Below are positions 18,689-29,109 of a stretch of 45,855 bases of DNA, one piece after another (the stretch's first letter is position 1; the number at the start of each line of letters is the position of its first letter). Source of the stretch: Thioalkalivibrio sp. (GTDB taxonomy: Bacteria; Pseudomonadota; Gammaproteobacteria; Ectothiorhodospirales; Ectothiorhodospiraceae). A program made the position numbers and the translations under genes. The stretch lies in the NCBI GenBank assembly GCA_011389655.1, contig JAABTX010000012.1, forward strand, positions 1 through 45,855, written 5' to 3'. The notes beneath the pieces are model-generated. The model was given only the letters and a program-made list of their open reading frames with translations, did no database searches and was not told where the DNA came from.

Positions 18689-18725
18689 CCCCCTCCCCCG
18701 CCTGCCAGGGAGGGTTGGCGTGGGG
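18689..18725. repeat. C-rich/G-rich dispersed repeat, copy 2
   Basis: CCCCTCCCCC, GCCTGCC, AGGGAGGGTTGGCGTGGGG. It matches 165-200 in block order and allows a hairpin between the C and G tracts. It is placed between GGGGACAGAT palindromes B and C, so three repeat units make up most of the 199-nt gap between nuoN and the HDOD-GGDEF gene. Confidence 0.5.
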
Positions 18726-18734
18726 CGCCCCCCC

Positions 18735-18760
18735 GGGGACAGATCTGTACATCTGTCCCC
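18735..18760. repeat. GGGGACAGAT palindrome, copy C
   Basis: Arms GGGGACAGAT (18735-18744) and ATCTGTCCCC (18751-18760) flank CTGTAC. It begins 23 nt after the nuoN stop in the direction of transcription and would form a stable hairpin at the 3' end of the nuo transcript. No T-run follows. Confidence 0.78.
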
Positions 18761-18782
18761 TGCCTGTTCGGCGTTCCGGGCG

Positions 18783-20228
18783 TCAGCCCGCCACCGCGTA
18801 GTGGGTGAGGGTCAGCAGCAGGCCGGGGAAGATCCCCAGCAGCAGCACCGCGAGTCCGTTCACGCTGATCGCGGTCGCGAACACGCCGCCGCGGTCCGCC
18901 GCGGCCCGCTCCTCCACCGGATCGTCGAAGAACATCAGCTTCACCACCCGGAGGTAGTAGAAGGCGCCGATGATCGAGAAGACCACGGCGTAGATGCCCA
19001 GCCACACGTAGCCGGCACCGATCGCCGCCTGGATCACCGACAGCTTGGCGAAGAAACCGACGGTGGGCGGCACCCCGGCCATGGAGAACAGCAGCAGCAG
19101 CATGATGAACGCGAACCAGGGGTTCCGGCGCGCGAGCCCCCTGAAGTCGTCGAGCTGATCGGCCTCGTGGCCGCGACCCGACAGCAGGATGATCATTCCG
19201 AAGCCGCCGGCCGCCGTCAGCGCGTACACGATGATGTAGAACATCGCCGATGCATAGCCGGTTTCGGTGCCCGCCAGGACACCCATGAACAGGAAGCCGA
19301 CGTGGGCGATGGTCGAGTACGCGAACATGCGCTTGAGACTGGTCTGGGCGATCGCGATCACGTTGCCGACCGCGAGCGACAGGACGGCGAGCACCACGAG
19401 CATGTCGCCCCAGTCGCCGTGCAGCGGGCCCAGGCCCTCGACCAGCAGGCGCATCAGCAGCGCGAAACCGGCGATCTTCGGTGCGGTGGCGATGAACAGG
19501 GTGACCGCGGTGGGCGCCCCGTCGTAGACGTCCGGCACCCACATGTGGAACGGCACCGCCCCCAGCTTGAAGGCGACGGCCACGACCACGAAGACGAGGC
19601 CGAAGACCAGCGGCACGTTCATGCCCTCCTCCGTCGCGCGCAGCGCGGCCGCGACGGTGGCGATGTCCAGGCTGCCGGTCATGCCGTAGATCATCGACAG
19701 CCCGTAGAGCAGCAGCCCGGAGGCCAGCGCTCCGAGCACGAAGTACTTCATCGCCGCCTCCGACGCGCGCATCGAGTCGCGCCAGAAGGCCACCAGGGCA
19801 TAGGAAGACAGCGCCAGCAGCTCGAGCCCGAGGTACAGCGTGAGGAAGTTGTGCGCGGAGATCATCACCATCATGCCGAGCACGGCGAACAGGCCCAGTA
19901 CGTAGAACTCCCCCCGGTAGATGTCGCGTTCGATCAGGTAGGGACGCGCGTACAGGAACACGAAGAAGGTCACCCCATACATCGCGAGCTTCAGCACGTC
20001 GCTCATCGGGTCGGCGACGAAGGTTCCGCTGAAGGTCGTCTGCGTCTCGGGCCCGGCGAGCCAGAGGGTCAGGACCGCGGCGCCCGCCAGGGTCGCCTGC
20101 ACCAGCCCGTAGGTGATATCGCGGCGGGAATCGGGCAGGAAGGCGTCCAGCGCCAGGATCAGGCAGGCCATGGCCAGCACGAACATCTCGGGCACGGCGG
20201 GCAGGAAGGCAGGAATCTCGAAATTCAT
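18783..20228 (-). CDS. nuoN: NADH-quinone oxidoreductase subunit N
   Basis: A 481-residue, about 14-helix antiporter-like subunit of the complex I membrane arm. Conserved features include the glutamate in [19 protein letters not shown], the buried lysine of [20 protein letters not shown] and the [14 protein letters not shown] block. It transmits proton pumping. It is the last gene of the nuo operon and starts 13 nt after nuoM. Repeats, not another gene, follow it. Confidence 0.97.
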   Translation of the reverse strand: MNFEIPAFLPAVPEMFVLAMACLILALDAFLPDSRRDITYGLVQATLAGAAVLTLWLAGPETQTTFSGTFVADPMSDVLKLAMYGVTFFVFLYARPYLIERDIYRGEFYVLGLFAVLGMMVMISAHNFLTLYLGLELLALSSYALVAFWRDSMRASEAAMKYFVLGALASGLLLYGLSMIYGMTGSLDIATVAAALRATEEGMNVPLVFGLVFVVVAVAFKLGAVPFHMWVPDVYDGAPTAVTLFIATAPKIAGFALLMRLLVEGLGPLHGDWGDMLVVLAVLSLAVGNVIAIAQTSLKRMFAYSTIAHVGFLFMGVLAGTETGYASAMFYIIVYALTAAGGFGMIILLSGRGHEADQLDDFRGLARRNPWFAFIMLLLLFSMAGVPPTVGFFAKLSVIQAAIGAGYVWLGIYAVVFSIIGAFYYLRVVKLMFFDDPVEERAAADRGGVFATAISVNGLAVLLLGIFPGLLLTLTHYAVAG

Positions 20229-20241
20229 GTCAGGTCCCGTA

Positions 20242-21768
20242 TCAGAGCGCAGGCAGCTTCGACTCGGCGATGTGCACGACCAGGTGGTCGATGGTCGCGT
20301 TCATGACCTCGAGCAACGGAGCCGGCCAGACCCCGAGCAGCAGCACAAAGAAGGCCAGCACGCCCATCACGAAGAATTCTCGGCGATCCAGATCCTTCAG
20401 CTGGGCGACGTTGTCATTGCCGATCTCGCCGAAGACCACCCGCTTCACCAGCCAGAGCGTGTAGGCTGCGGCCAGAATCAGCGTGGTGGCCGCCAGGAAG
20501 GCCAGCCAGAAGTCGGCGCGGAAGGCCGCCAGGATCACCATGAACTCGCCGACGAAACCCGAGGTGCCGGGCAGCCCGGTGTTCGCCATCGCGAACAGTA
20601 CGAAGAACACGGCGAACCAGGGCATGGTGTTCACCACCCCACCGTAGTCGGCAATGTTGCGGCTGTGCAGCCGGTCGTACAGCACCCCGACTGCGAGAAA
20701 CATCGCCGCCGAGATGAAGCCGTGCGAGATCATCTGCACCATGCCGCCGGCGATGCCGAGGGTGGCGCCACTCCAGTCGCCGGTGTTGCGGTAGATCATG
20801 AAGGCGATGAAGAAGCCCAGGGTCACGAAGCCCATGTGCGCGATCGAGGAGTAGGCGATCAGCTTCTTCATGTCGCTCTGGATCAGGGCGACCAGGCCGA
20901 TGTAGACGATCGCGATCAGCGACAGCGTGATCACCAGCACGTCAAGCACCGCGGCCGCATCCGGCGTGATCGGCAGGCTGAAGCGCAGGAACCCGTAGCC
21001 GCCGATCTTCAGCATGACCGCGGCCAGGATCACGGAGCCGCCGGTGGGCGCCTCCACGTGGGCATCCGGCAGCCAGGTGTGTACCGGGAACATCGGGATC
21101 TTCACCGCGAAGGCCGCGAAGAAGGCGAGGAAGATCAGGATCTGCGCGGTCATCGGCAGCGGCAGCTGGTGGAAGTCGAGGATCGCGAAGCTGCCGCCGG
21201 ACTGGACGTACATGTAGATCAGCGCGATCAGCATGAAGACCGAGCCGAGGAAGGTGTACAGGAAGAACTTGATCGTCGCGTACACGCGCCGCGGGCCGCC
21301 CCAGATGCCGATGACCAGGAACATCGGGATCAGCATCGCCTCGAAGAACACGTAGAACAGGACCGCATCCAGCGCCGAGAACATGCCGATCATCAGCCCC
21401 TGCATGACCAGGAAGGCCGCGAGGTAGTAGGCGACGCGCTCCTTCACCGAGCCCCAGGCGGCGATCACCACCAGTACCGTGGTCAGCGTGGTCAGCAGGA
21501 TCAGCGGCATCGAGATGCCGTCCACCCCCAGGTGGTAGTGCACGTTGAAGGCCGCGATCCAGGGACGGAACTCCTGGAACTGCATCTCCGCGGTCCCGCG
21601 CTCGAAGCCGAGCCAGAGGAACAGGCTCGCGACGAAGGTGGCCACGGCCACCGCAAGCCCCAGCCGCAGCGCGACCAGGGGTGCGTCCCGCCCGGCGGTG
21701 AGCGTGAGGAACCCGCCGAGGATGGGCAGCCAGATCAACAGACTCAGGATGGGCCACTCAGTAGACAT
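20242..21768 (-). CDS. nuoM: NADH-quinone oxidoreductase subunit M
   Basis: A 508-residue multi-helix membrane subunit related to Mrp antiporters. Diagnostic stretches are [18 protein letters not shown] (with the conserved Glu), [20 protein letters not shown] and [21 protein letters not shown]. It forms one proton channel of complex I. It is separated from nuoL by 139 nt, longer than most gaps in this operon. Confidence 0.97.
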   Translation of the reverse strand: MSTEWPILSLLIWLPILGGFLTLTAGRDAPLVALRLGLAVAVATFVASLFLWLGFERGTAEMQFQEFRPWIAAFNVHYHLGVDGISMPLILLTTLTTVLVVIAAWGSVKERVAYYLAAFLVMQGLMIGMFSALDAVLFYVFFEAMLIPMFLVIGIWGGPRRVYATIKFFLYTFLGSVFMLIALIYMYVQSGGSFAILDFHQLPLPMTAQILIFLAFFAAFAVKIPMFPVHTWLPDAHVEAPTGGSVILAAVMLKIGGYGFLRFSLPITPDAAAVLDVLVITLSLIAIVYIGLVALIQSDMKKLIAYSSIAHMGFVTLGFFIAFMIYRNTGDWSGATLGIAGGMVQMISHGFISAAMFLAVGVLYDRLHSRNIADYGGVVNTMPWFAVFFVLFAMANTGLPGTSGFVGEFMVILAAFRADFWLAFLAATTLILAAAYTLWLVKRVVFGEIGNDNVAQLKDLDRREFFVMGVLAFFVLLLGVWPAPLLEVMNATIDHLVVHIAESKLPAL

Positions 21769-21817
21769 GGTCGTTCCTTGATGAAGCCGGTGCGGGGCAT
21801 GCGGACAGGCCTGTCGG

Positions 21818-21840
21818 CCCCGGCGCCCGGTGCGCCGGGG
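21818..21840. other. Perfect hairpin in the nuoL-nuoM gap
   Basis: CCCCGGCGC (21818-21826) and GCGCCGGGG (21832-21840) are perfect 9-bp arms around a 5-nt loop. With no T-run it is not a standard terminator. Inside an operon it may be a processing or stability element. Confidence 0.5.
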
Positions 21841-21907
21841 AGCGGTCGGCGGCGCGCTGCTGCGGTCCCGAGGCGGTGGTTCGTACGATCGATATCACGG
21901 CAGGCAT

Positions 21908-23923
21908 TCAGATCACGAAGGCGAAGATCAGGACCAGCAGGCCGATGATCATCACGAAGGCATAGTGGTAGAGAAAACCGGTCTGGATCGAGCGCGCGCG
22001 GGCGGCGATCCAGCCCACCGAACGCGCGGTGCCGTTGACCAGCACCCCGTCGATCGCGAAGACATCCCCGTAGCGCCACAGCCAGTGGCCGAGACGGCGC
22101 GATCCGCCGGCCAGGACCCGGTCATTGAAGGTGTCGAAGCCGTACTTCGCCTCGAGGATGCGCACGCCGAGCCGCAGCCGGTGCGCAATCACGCCCGGCA
22201 GGTCCGGCCGCCTGATGTACAGATACCATGCGCTGACCAGGCCGGCCATGGCCAGCCAGAAGGCCGGCAGCATCAGGCCATGCAGCACGAACGCGAGCAC
22301 GCCGGTGTAGCCCTTGCCCTTCTGGGCCAGCACGTCCTGTTCCTCGAGCACGAACAGGCTGTCGGCGAAGAAGTCACCGAACAGGATCGGGCCGATGAAG
22401 TAGCCCGCCACCACCGACGGGATCGCCAGCAGCACCAGCGGCACGGTGACCACCCACGGCGACTCCTTCGGCTTCAGCGGGCCGTGGTCGTGGTGGTGCT
22501 CGTCACCGTTCTCGTCGTGATGGTCATCGCCATGATCCGGCATGTACTTGTGCGCCTGATCAAAGCGTTCCTCGCCGTGGAACACGAGGAAGAACATGCG
22601 GAAGGTGTACAGCGCGGTCACGAACACCCCGAGCAGCACCAGCCAGTAGGCGAAGGTCGCCCCGGGGGTCTGCGAGTACCCGACCGCCTCGATGATCGCG
22701 TCCTTGGAAAAGAAACCGGAGAAGAACGGGAAGCCGATCAGCGCGAGGGAACCGATCAGCGCGGTCGCGTAGGTGACCGGCATGTACCGACGCAGGCCGC
22801 CCATCGCGCGCATGTCCTGCAGGTGGTGCATCGCGATGATCACCGAGCCCGCGGCCAGGAACAGCAGCGCCTTGAAGAAGGCGTGGGTCATCAGGTGGAA
22901 TACCGCCGCCGCGTAGGCGGAGGCCCCCAGGGCCACGGTCATGTAGCCGAGCTGCGAGAGCGTGGAGTAGGCGACCACCCGCTTGATGTCGTTCTGCACC
23001 AGCCCGATCAGGCCCATGAAGAAGGCCGTGATCGCACCGATCACCAGGATGAAGGACAAGGCGGCCACCGAGTACTCGTACAGCGGCGACATGCGCGCGA
23101 CCATGAAGATGCCCGCGGTCACCATCGTCGCCGCGTGGATCAGGGCCGAGATCGGGGTGGGGCCCTCCATGGAATCGGGCAGCCACACGTGCAGCGGCAC
23201 CTGCGCGGATTTGCCCATCGCGCCGATGAACAGGAAGATCAGCGCGAGGTCCAGCAGGCCGAAGGTCCAGCCCGGCCAGATGGTGATGACCGCGTCGCGC
23301 ATCGCCTCCGCCTCTGCGAAGACCTCGGTGTAGTTCAGGCTGCCGGCGTAGAAGACCAGCGTCGCAATCCCGATCAGGAAGCCGAAGTCGCCAACCCGGT
23401 TCACGATGAAGGCCTTCATGTTCGCGTAGGTCGCGGTCGGGCGCTTGTACCAGAACCCGATCAGCAGGTAGGAGACGAGACCGACCGCCTCCCAGCCGAA
23501 GAACAGCTGCAGGAAGTTGTTCGCCATCACCAGCATCAGCATCGCGAAGGTGAACAGCGAGATGTACGCGAAGAAGCGCTGGTAGCCGGGATCGTCCGCC
23601 ATGTAGCCGATGGTGTAGACGTGCACCATCAGCGACACGAAGGTGACCACCAGCATCATCAGCGCGGTCAGGTTGTCCACCAGGAACCCGATCTCGAAGT
23701 GCAGGCCATCGGTGAACATCCAGGTGTAGACGGTCTCGTTGTAGACGGGCACCCCGTTGAAGACGTGCTGATAGAAGACCACGGCCGACAGCACGAAGGA
23801 GAGCCCGACAGCGAGGATGGTCACGCTGTGGGCGCCGATGCGGCCGATCTGCCGGCCGAACAGCCCCGCGATCGCCGCGGCCAGCAGCGGTGCGAGTACG
23901 ATAATCAGATATACGGTGTCCAT
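21908..23923 (-). CDS. nuoL: NADH-quinone oxidoreductase subunit L
   Basis: A 671-residue membrane subunit, the most distal antiporter-like unit of complex I, with the long amphipathic C-terminal helix expected for NuoL. Seen are FFGWEAVGLVSYLLIGFW (key Glu), KSAQVPLHVWLPDSMEGPTP and NDIKRVVAYSTLSQLGYM. A loop of about 18 residues near 462-480 is very rich in His and Asp (HGDDHHDENGDEHHHDHG). This loop type occurs in other NuoL proteins and its role is unclear. It starts 6 nt after the nuoK stop. Confidence 0.97.
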   Translation of the reverse strand: MDTVYLIIVLAPLLAAAIAGLFGRQIGRIGAHSVTILAVGLSFVLSAVVFYQHVFNGVPVYNETVYTWMFTDGLHFEIGFLVDNLTALMMLVVTFVSLMVHVYTIGYMADDPGYQRFFAYISLFTFAMLMLVMANNFLQLFFGWEAVGLVSYLLIGFWYKRPTATYANMKAFIVNRVGDFGFLIGIATLVFYAGSLNYTEVFAEAEAMRDAVITIWPGWTFGLLDLALIFLFIGAMGKSAQVPLHVWLPDSMEGPTPISALIHAATMVTAGIFMVARMSPLYEYSVAALSFILVIGAITAFFMGLIGLVQNDIKRVVAYSTLSQLGYMTVALGASAYAAAVFHLMTHAFFKALLFLAAGSVIIAMHHLQDMRAMGGLRRYMPVTYATALIGSLALIGFPFFSGFFSKDAIIEAVGYSQTPGATFAYWLVLLGVFVTALYTFRMFFLVFHGEERFDQAHKYMPDHGDDHHDENGDEHHHDHGPLKPKESPWVVTVPLVLLAIPSVVAGYFIGPILFGDFFADSLFVLEEQDVLAQKGKGYTGVLAFVLHGLMLPAFWLAMAGLVSAWYLYIRRPDLPGVIAHRLRLGVRILEAKYGFDTFNDRVLAGGSRRLGHWLWRYGDVFAIDGVLVNGTARSVGWIAARARSIQTGFLYHYAFVMIIGLLVLIFAFVI

Positions 23924-23929
23924 CCCGGC

Positions 23930-24235
23930 CTACCCCTTCATTGCGTCCAGATCCTGGACGTTGATGGTGCCCCGATTGCGGAACAGCAGGACAAGGATCG
24001 CCAGCCCGATCGCCGCCTCCGCCGCGGCGACGGTGAGGATGAAGAACACGAAGACCTGGCCCGCGAGGTCCTGCAGGAAGAACGCGAAGGCGATGAAGTT
24101 GATGTTCACCGACAGCAGCATCAGCTCGATGCACATCAGCAGAACGATCACGTTCTTCCGGTTCAGGAAGATGCCGGCCACGCTGATCGAGAACAGCAGC
24201 GCGGCGAGCACCAGAAAGTGCGACAGCGTAATCAT
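23930..24235 (-). CDS. nuoK: NADH-quinone oxidoreductase subunit K
   Basis: A 101-residue, three-helix membrane subunit. Glu37 ([11 protein letters not shown]) and Glu73 ([12 protein letters not shown]) match the conserved membrane glutamates needed for proton transfer. It is unusually far (245 nt) from nuoJ, its normal immediate neighbour. Confidence 0.97.
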   Translation of the reverse strand: MITLSHFLVLAALLFSISVAGIFLNRKNVIVLLMCIELMLLSVNINFIAFAFFLQDLAGQVFVFFILTVAAAEAAIGLAILVLLFRNRGTINVQDLDAMKG

Positions 24236-24480
24236 GAGTTGGTCCTGAATCCCCTGTGAGGGCCCGGTCGCCCGGAGCCCGTCTTCATCGCGGGCGGCAC
24301 GCAGGCCGCCAGGCTTGGTTGTGCAAACAAACGCCGCTTCAGTCCGTCATCGCAGGGCGCGGCCGTGAGCCGCCAGCGGACCGCGGCGCACGGCGACGAT
24401 CCGCAGGCTCGCGATCCCGGCCATGCCTCCCCGGTTCCCGTGCCGCACGTGCGGTGACGAGGTCCCTCTGCAGCGTTCTT
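24236..24480 (-). other. 245-nt non-coding insertion between nuoJ and nuoK
   Basis: In most genomes nuoJ and nuoK abut or overlap, but here 245 nt intervene. The minus-strand RNA contains GGCGGC..GCCGCC (24310-24293) and GGGC-T-CCGG, GCGA loop, CCGGGCCC (24280-24260), two stable hairpins upstream of nuoK. A 25-codon frame (24424-24347) begins after GGGGAGGC but resembles nothing known. No promoter is clear. Confidence 0.55.
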
Positions 24481-25095
24481 CTAAGCGCCCTTTTTCTTCT
24501 TGCGTTCCCTTGGCTCCGACTCCATCGAGACCAGCCGGACCCGGTCCTCGCGGCGCGCCTTCATCTGTTCGGTCGGGTCGATGGACTTCGTGTCCGGCCG
24601 TCGCCGCATGGTCAGCGAGATCGCGGCGATGATCGCCACCAGCAGGATCACCGCCGCGATCTCGAACGGATAGACGTAGTCGGTATACAGGATCCGGCCG
24701 AGCTCGAGCGTGTTCGCGTAATCGGCCCCGGCCGGCTCCGGCGGATCCATGGTGATGAAGCGGGTGATCACCAGCGTCAGCACCGTTGCCATCGCGGCCG
24801 CGACCACCAGGCCGGCGGGGAGGTACTCGGTGAAGCCCTCGCGCAGCTGCTCCACATTGATGTCCAGCATCATCACCACGAACAGGAACAGCACCATCAC
24901 CGCGCCGACATACACGAGCACCAGCACGATCGCCAGGAACTCCGCCTCGGCGAGCAGCCAGATCGCCGCGGCGGTGAAGAAGCACAGCACCAGAAACAGC
25001 GCCGCATACACGGGGTTGCGCACCGTGATCAACGCCAGCGCCGCCCCGAGCAGGATCGCGCCGAAGACGTAAAACAGGAGGAGTTCGAAGGTCAT
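24481..25095 (-). CDS. nuoJ: NADH-quinone oxidoreductase subunit J
   Basis: A 204-residue, five-helix membrane subunit. The conserved third helix region reads VYVGAVMVLFLFVVMMLDIN. The C-terminal 30 residues are hydrophilic and end in a lysine-rich tail. It takes part in the conformational coupling near the quinone site. It starts 14 nt after nuoI. Confidence 0.96.
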   Translation of the reverse strand: MTFELLLFYVFGAILLGAALALITVRNPVYAALFLVLCFFTAAAIWLLAEAEFLAIVLVLVYVGAVMVLFLFVVMMLDINVEQLREGFTEYLPAGLVVAAAMATVLTLVITRFITMDPPEPAGADYANTLELGRILYTDYVYPFEIAAVILLVAIIAAISLTMRRRPDTKSIDPTEQMKARREDRVRLVSMESEPRERKKKKGA

Positions 25096-25109
25096 CGTCG
25101 ATCCCTGGC

Positions 25110-25598
25110 TCAGCGGTAGACCGCGTCCGCCGAACGGGCGGCCGCGATCTCCTTTTCATAGCGGTCCCCGATCGCCAGCAGCTTGTCCTTGGTCATGATC
25201 TGCTCGCCACGGTTCTCGAAGTGGTACTCGAAGATGTGCGTCTCGACGATCGAATCGACCGGACAGGCCTCCTCGCAGAAGCCGCAGTAGATGCACTTGA
25301 ACAGGTCGATGTCGTAGCGGGTGGTGCGCCGGGTGCCGTCGGTCCGCTGTTCGGAGTCGATGGTGATGGCCAGCGCCGGGCAGACCGCCTCGCAGAGCTT
25401 GCAGGCGATGCAGCGCTCCTCGCCGTTGGGATAGCGGCGCAGCGCGTGCAGACCGCGGAAGCGCGGCGACATCGGGGTCTTTTCCTCCGGATACTGCACG
25501 GTCACCTTGCGTGCGAAGAGGTAGCGCCCGGTCAGGCGCATGCCCATCAGCAGTTCCCAGAGCAGGAAGGTCCTGAAGAAGTTTCGGATCGCGGTCAT
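25110..25598 (-). CDS. nuoI: NADH-quinone oxidoreductase subunit I (two 4Fe-4S clusters)
   Basis: A 162-residue peripheral-arm subunit carrying clusters N6a and N6b, with ligand motifs [12 protein letters not shown] and [12 protein letters not shown]. The N-terminal helix ([22 protein letters not shown]) anchors it at the membrane. The ATG at 25598 follows GGGAGGTTTTGTC, a clear ribosome binding site; the open frame further upstream is discarded. Confidence 0.97.
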   Translation of the reverse strand: MTAIRNFFRTFLLWELLMGMRLTGRYLFARKVTVQYPEEKTPMSPRFRGLHALRRYPNGEERCIACKLCEAVCPALAITIDSEQRTDGTRRTTRYDIDLFKCIYCGFCEEACPVDSIVETHIFEYHFENRGEQIMTKDKLLAIGDRYEKEIAAARSADAVYR

Positions 25599-25629
25599 GA
25601 CAAAACCTCCCGCCGACCGGCGCCGCGAC

Positions 25630-26694
25630 TCAGGCGAACCACGGCCCAAGCCCCATGAAGATGAATACGCCGAGCACGAACAGCCACACGATGGTGACCG
25701 GGATCAGCACCTTCCACCCCAGCCGCATGATCTGGTCATAGCGGTAGCGGGGAAAGGTCGCCCGGAACCAGAGAAACAGGAACAGGAAGAACGCCGTCTT
25801 GAGCAGGAACCAGTGGATGCCCGAGTCGAGCACCCAGCCGATCGCCGGCCAGGCGAACACGCCCTCCGGCAGAATACCCTGGAACGGCGAGAGCCAGCCA
25901 CCGAGGAAGAGCAGCGCGGCCAGGGCCGAGATCAGGATCATGTTCGCGTACTCGGCCAGGAAGAAGACCGCGAAGGCCATGCCGGAGTACTCGACGTGGA
26001 AACCCGCGACGATCTCCGATTCGCCCTCGGCGACGTCGAACGGCGCCCGGTTGGTCTCGGCCACGCCCGAGATGAAATAGACGAAGAACAGCGGCAGCAG
26101 CGGCAGCAGGAACCAGTGGTAGACGCTGCCCTCCTGCGCGCGCACGATCTCGCCGACGTTCAGGCTTCCCGCGGCCATGATGACCCCGACCAGCGCGAAG
26201 CCCATCGCGATCTCGTAGGCAACGATCTGCGCCGCCGAGCGCATGGCCCCGAGCAGTGCGTACTTCGAGTTCGACGCCCAGCCGGCGATGATCACCCCGT
26301 ACACGCCCAGGGAGGTCAGGGCCAGCAGGTAGAGCAGTCCGGCGTTGACGTCCGCCAGTACCATGCCGTCGTCGAAGGGAATCACCGCCCAGGCGGCCAG
26401 CGCCGGGACGATCGCGAGAACGGGCGCGCTCAGGAACAGGAAGCGGTTCGCGTTGGTCGGCAGGATCACTTCCTTGGTCAGCAGCTTCAACGCGTCCGCG
26501 ATCGGCTGCAGCCAGCCGCGCGGACCGACCCGGTTCGGTCCGATGCGCACCTGGATGTAGCCGATCACCTTGCGTTCCGCGTAGGTCGTGTAGGCCACGG
26601 CCAGCATCAGCGGTGTCACGATCAGGGTGATCTTGAACAGGATCTGCATCACCACCGGGAGGTTGTAAAAGCTTTCCATGATCCAGTCGAACAT
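25630..26694 (-). CDS. nuoH: NADH-quinone oxidoreductase subunit H
   Basis: A 354-residue, eight-helix subunit that forms part of the quinone chamber. It contains [20 protein letters not shown], the acidic loop [20 protein letters not shown] and a C-terminal [15 protein letters not shown]. All are family hallmarks. It lies 13 nt after nuoG. Confidence 0.97.
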   Translation of the reverse strand: MFDWIMESFYNLPVVMQILFKITLIVTPLMLAVAYTTYAERKVIGYIQVRIGPNRVGPRGWLQPIADALKLLTKEVILPTNANRFLFLSAPVLAIVPALAAWAVIPFDDGMVLADVNAGLLYLLALTSLGVYGVIIAGWASNSKYALLGAMRSAAQIVAYEIAMGFALVGVIMAAGSLNVGEIVRAQEGSVYHWFLLPLLPLFFVYFISGVAETNRAPFDVAEGESEIVAGFHVEYSGMAFAVFFLAEYANMILISALAALLFLGGWLSPFQGILPEGVFAWPAIGWVLDSGIHWFLLKTAFFLFLFLWFRATFPRYRYDQIMRLGWKVLIPVTIVWLFVLGVFIFMGLGPWFA

Positions 26695-26707
26695 CAGTCT
26701 TTCCTTG

Positions 26708-29086
26708 TCAGGCCCGTGCGAGCGTCACGGTGGTGCCCGGCGCCCCGAGGCGCGCGAGCGCGGGTGCGCCCGCAACGGTCACCACCGTTCCGGCCGGCAC
26801 ATCATCGTCCAGCACCAGTCTCAGCTCCGTCTCCTCCGCGCCCTGACGGATCCGGACCATGCTGCCGTCGGCGTGGTCGCCGGCCGAATCAGGATTCACG
26901 TAGACCGCCTCGGCGCGGCGTCCCTCGGGCGACGCCTGCAGCGGGTCGGCCCGCCTGGCCAGCGCATCCCCGGAGTAGAGGCCGCGCACCTGCATGCGCA
27001 CCAGGCCCTCCACCGGCTCCGGCACCTCGACCTGGACCAGCCGCAGGTCGATCTGCGTGCTGAAGCCGTCCTCCGGCAGCAGCGGCTTGACGGCGTCGCG
27101 CACCGAGCGCGAGTCGAGGTAGTCCATGCCGCGGACGTCGAGAAGGTTACCGAGTACCCGCCACACCTTCCAGCCCGGGCGCGCCTCGCCCGGGGCGGTG
27201 GCGGCGGCGCGGAAGCTCTGCCAGCGCCCCTCCGAATTCACGAAGGTGCCGGAGGTCTCGAAGCTGGTTGCGACCGGCAGCAGCACATCGGCCACCGACT
27301 CGAGCTCGGCATCCGCGAAGGCGCCCACCGCGACCACCAGGCCGGCGCGTTCCAGGGCGGCCTTCGCGAGCCGGGGATCGGCGAGGTCGCGGGCCGGATC
27401 GACGCCCGCGAGCACGAAGAGGTCGCGGCCCTGCTCCAGCATCGTCATCGCGTCCGCGCCGGCTTCGGTCGCCGCACCGCCCACCCCCCGGTGGGGCACG
27501 CAGCCCGCAAGCCACGCACCGGAGGCATTGGCTCCCGGGCTCACGTAGCCCAGTCGCGCGCCGGTGCTGCGCGCGATCCAGCCCGCCAGCGCCCTGAGGG
27601 TGGCGAAGGCCGGGCTTGCGATGGCCTCGGCACCCAGCAGCACGTGGGCCTGGTGCCCCTGCGTGAGTGCGGTCGCGATGCGCCGCTGCGCCTCGAGGAT
27701 CTCGCTGTCGTCGGTGGCGGCGGCGGCCACCACCTCTTCGAGCACCTTCGGCAGCTTGCCGCCCGATGCCACGAGCTGTCCCGCGACCCCGGCCAGGGCC
27801 AGGACCTGGCTGCGCGTGGCGCCCAGCAGCTGGGCCTCGGTGGAATAGGTCAGATCCAGCCGGTGCGGGTAGATCGCGCTGATCCGCGCGCCCATCAGGG
27901 CCGCCTTGCGCAGGCGGTGCGCCAGCATCGGCTGTTCCCTGCGCGGATTGCAGCCGACCAGCAGCACGGCGTCCGCGCGCTCGGCCTCCTCGATGCTGCT
28001 GCCCAGCCAGGGAAACAGGGGCGCGGCCGCATCGTCGCGGAAGTCCAGCTGTTCCAGCCGGTGGTCGATGTCCCGTGCACCAATGCCGCGCAGCACCTTC
28101 TGCGCCAGATAGAACTCCTCCAGCGTCAGCGACGGCGAGAGCAGGGCCCCGATGCGCTCCGGGGCGGTGTCACGCAGCGCCTCGGCAACGCGCGCCAGCG
28201 CCTCTTCCCAGGTCGCGTCGCGCCACTGGCCGTCCTCCTTCAGCCGCGGGGTCGTAAGCCGGTCTTCCGCGTAGAGCCCGGCATAGCTGAAGCGGTCCCG
28301 ATCCGAGATCCAGGTCTCGTTGACCGCCTCGTTCTCCCGCGGCACCACGCGCATCACCTTCCCGTTGTACACGTGCGCGAAGAGGTTGGAGCCGACGCCG
28401 TCGTGCGCGGCGACCGTCGGGGACTGCCGGTACTCCCATGCCCGCGCCATGTAGCGCGAGGGCTTCGCGGTCAGCGCGCCGACCGGGCAGAGATCGATCA
28501 CGTTGCCCGACAGCTCGTGACTGACGGTGTTCTCGACGAAGGTGCCGATGCGCAGGTGCTCGCCGCGGCCGGTGGCGCCCAGTTCGCGCACGCCCGCGAT
28601 CTCCTCGCCGAAGCGCACGCAGCGGGTGCAGTGGATGCAGCGCGTCATCTCGGTCTCGATCAGCGGACCGATGTCCTTGTCCTTCACCACGCGCTTGGCC
28701 TCGGCGTAGCGGGACACGCTCTCGCCGTAGCCCATCGCGACGTCCTGGAGTTCGCACTCGCCGCCCTGGTCGCAGATCGGGCAGTCGAGCGGATGGTTGA
28801 TCAGCAGGAACTCCATCGTGCTCTTCTGCGCGGCGATCGCCAGCGGCGAGCGCGTGTATACCTTCATGCCGTCCATCACCGGCGTGGCGCAGGCCGGCAG
28901 CGGTTTCGGGGCCTTCTCGACCTCCACCAGGCACATGCGGCAGTTGGCCGCGACCGAGAGCTTCTTGTGATAGCAGAAACGCGGGATGAGGATGTTCGCC
29001 TCATCGGCGACGTCGATCAGCATCGCGCCCTTCGCTGCCTGCAGCGTCCGACCGTCGATCTCGAGGGTGACCAGATCCTGGCTCAT
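26708..29086 (-). CDS. nuoG: NADH-quinone oxidoreductase subunit G
   Basis: A 792-residue iron-sulfur subunit. The 2Fe-2S ligands are Cys38, 49, 52 and 66; N5 is His98 with Cys102, 105 and 111 ([14 protein letters not shown]); another 4Fe-4S cluster uses Cys150, 153, 156 and Cys200. After residue 220 the CxxC motif that holds the extra N7 cluster in some NuoG proteins is absent. The C-terminal two thirds is a molybdopterin-oxidoreductase-like domain without cofactor. The ATG at 29086 has CAGGAAACC upstream; a GTG at 29101 would add five residues. Confidence 0.96.
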   Translation of the reverse strand: MSQDLVTLEIDGRTLQAAKGAMLIDVADEANILIPRFCYHKKLSVAANCRMCLVEVEKAPKPLPACATPVMDGMKVYTRSPLAIAAQKSTMEFLLINHPLDCPICDQGGECELQDVAMGYGESVSRYAEAKRVVKDKDIGPLIETEMTRCIHCTRCVRFGEEIAGVRELGATGRGEHLRIGTFVENTVSHELSGNVIDLCPVGALTAKPSRYMARAWEYRQSPTVAAHDGVGSNLFAHVYNGKVMRVVPRENEAVNETWISDRDRFSYAGLYAEDRLTTPRLKEDGQWRDATWEEALARVAEALRDTAPERIGALLSPSLTLEEFYLAQKVLRGIGARDIDHRLEQLDFRDDAAAPLFPWLGSSIEEAERADAVLLVGCNPRREQPMLAHRLRKAALMGARISAIYPHRLDLTYSTEAQLLGATRSQVLALAGVAGQLVASGGKLPKVLEEVVAAAATDDSEILEAQRRIATALTQGHQAHVLLGAEAIASPAFATLRALAGWIARSTGARLGYVSPGANASGAWLAGCVPHRGVGGAATEAGADAMTMLEQGRDLFVLAGVDPARDLADPRLAKAALERAGLVVAVGAFADAELESVADVLLPVATSFETSGTFVNSEGRWQSFRAAATAPGEARPGWKVWRVLGNLLDVRGMDYLDSRSVRDAVKPLLPEDGFSTQIDLRLVQVEVPEPVEGLVRMQVRGLYSGDALARRADPLQASPEGRRAEAVYVNPDSAGDHADGSMVRIRQGAEETELRLVLDDDVPAGTVVTVAGAPALARLGAPGTTVTLARA

Positions 29087-29109
29087 AGCGGTTTCCTGCA
29101 CCGGGGCAA

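Noticed and set aside
24347-24424. 25-codon frame in the nuoJ-nuoK gap
   Set aside because: It has a GGGGAGGC before the ATG, but the product is Arg/Ala-rich and unlike any known peptide. Kept only as a note in the gap finding.
18720-26700. Long plus-strand open frames opposite the nuo genes and opposite ftsH, infB and pnp
   Set aside because: High GC keeps antisense frames open. Their translations are His/Arg/Gln/Asp-rich low-complexity sequence with no family resemblance, and the minus-strand frames are clear known genes.
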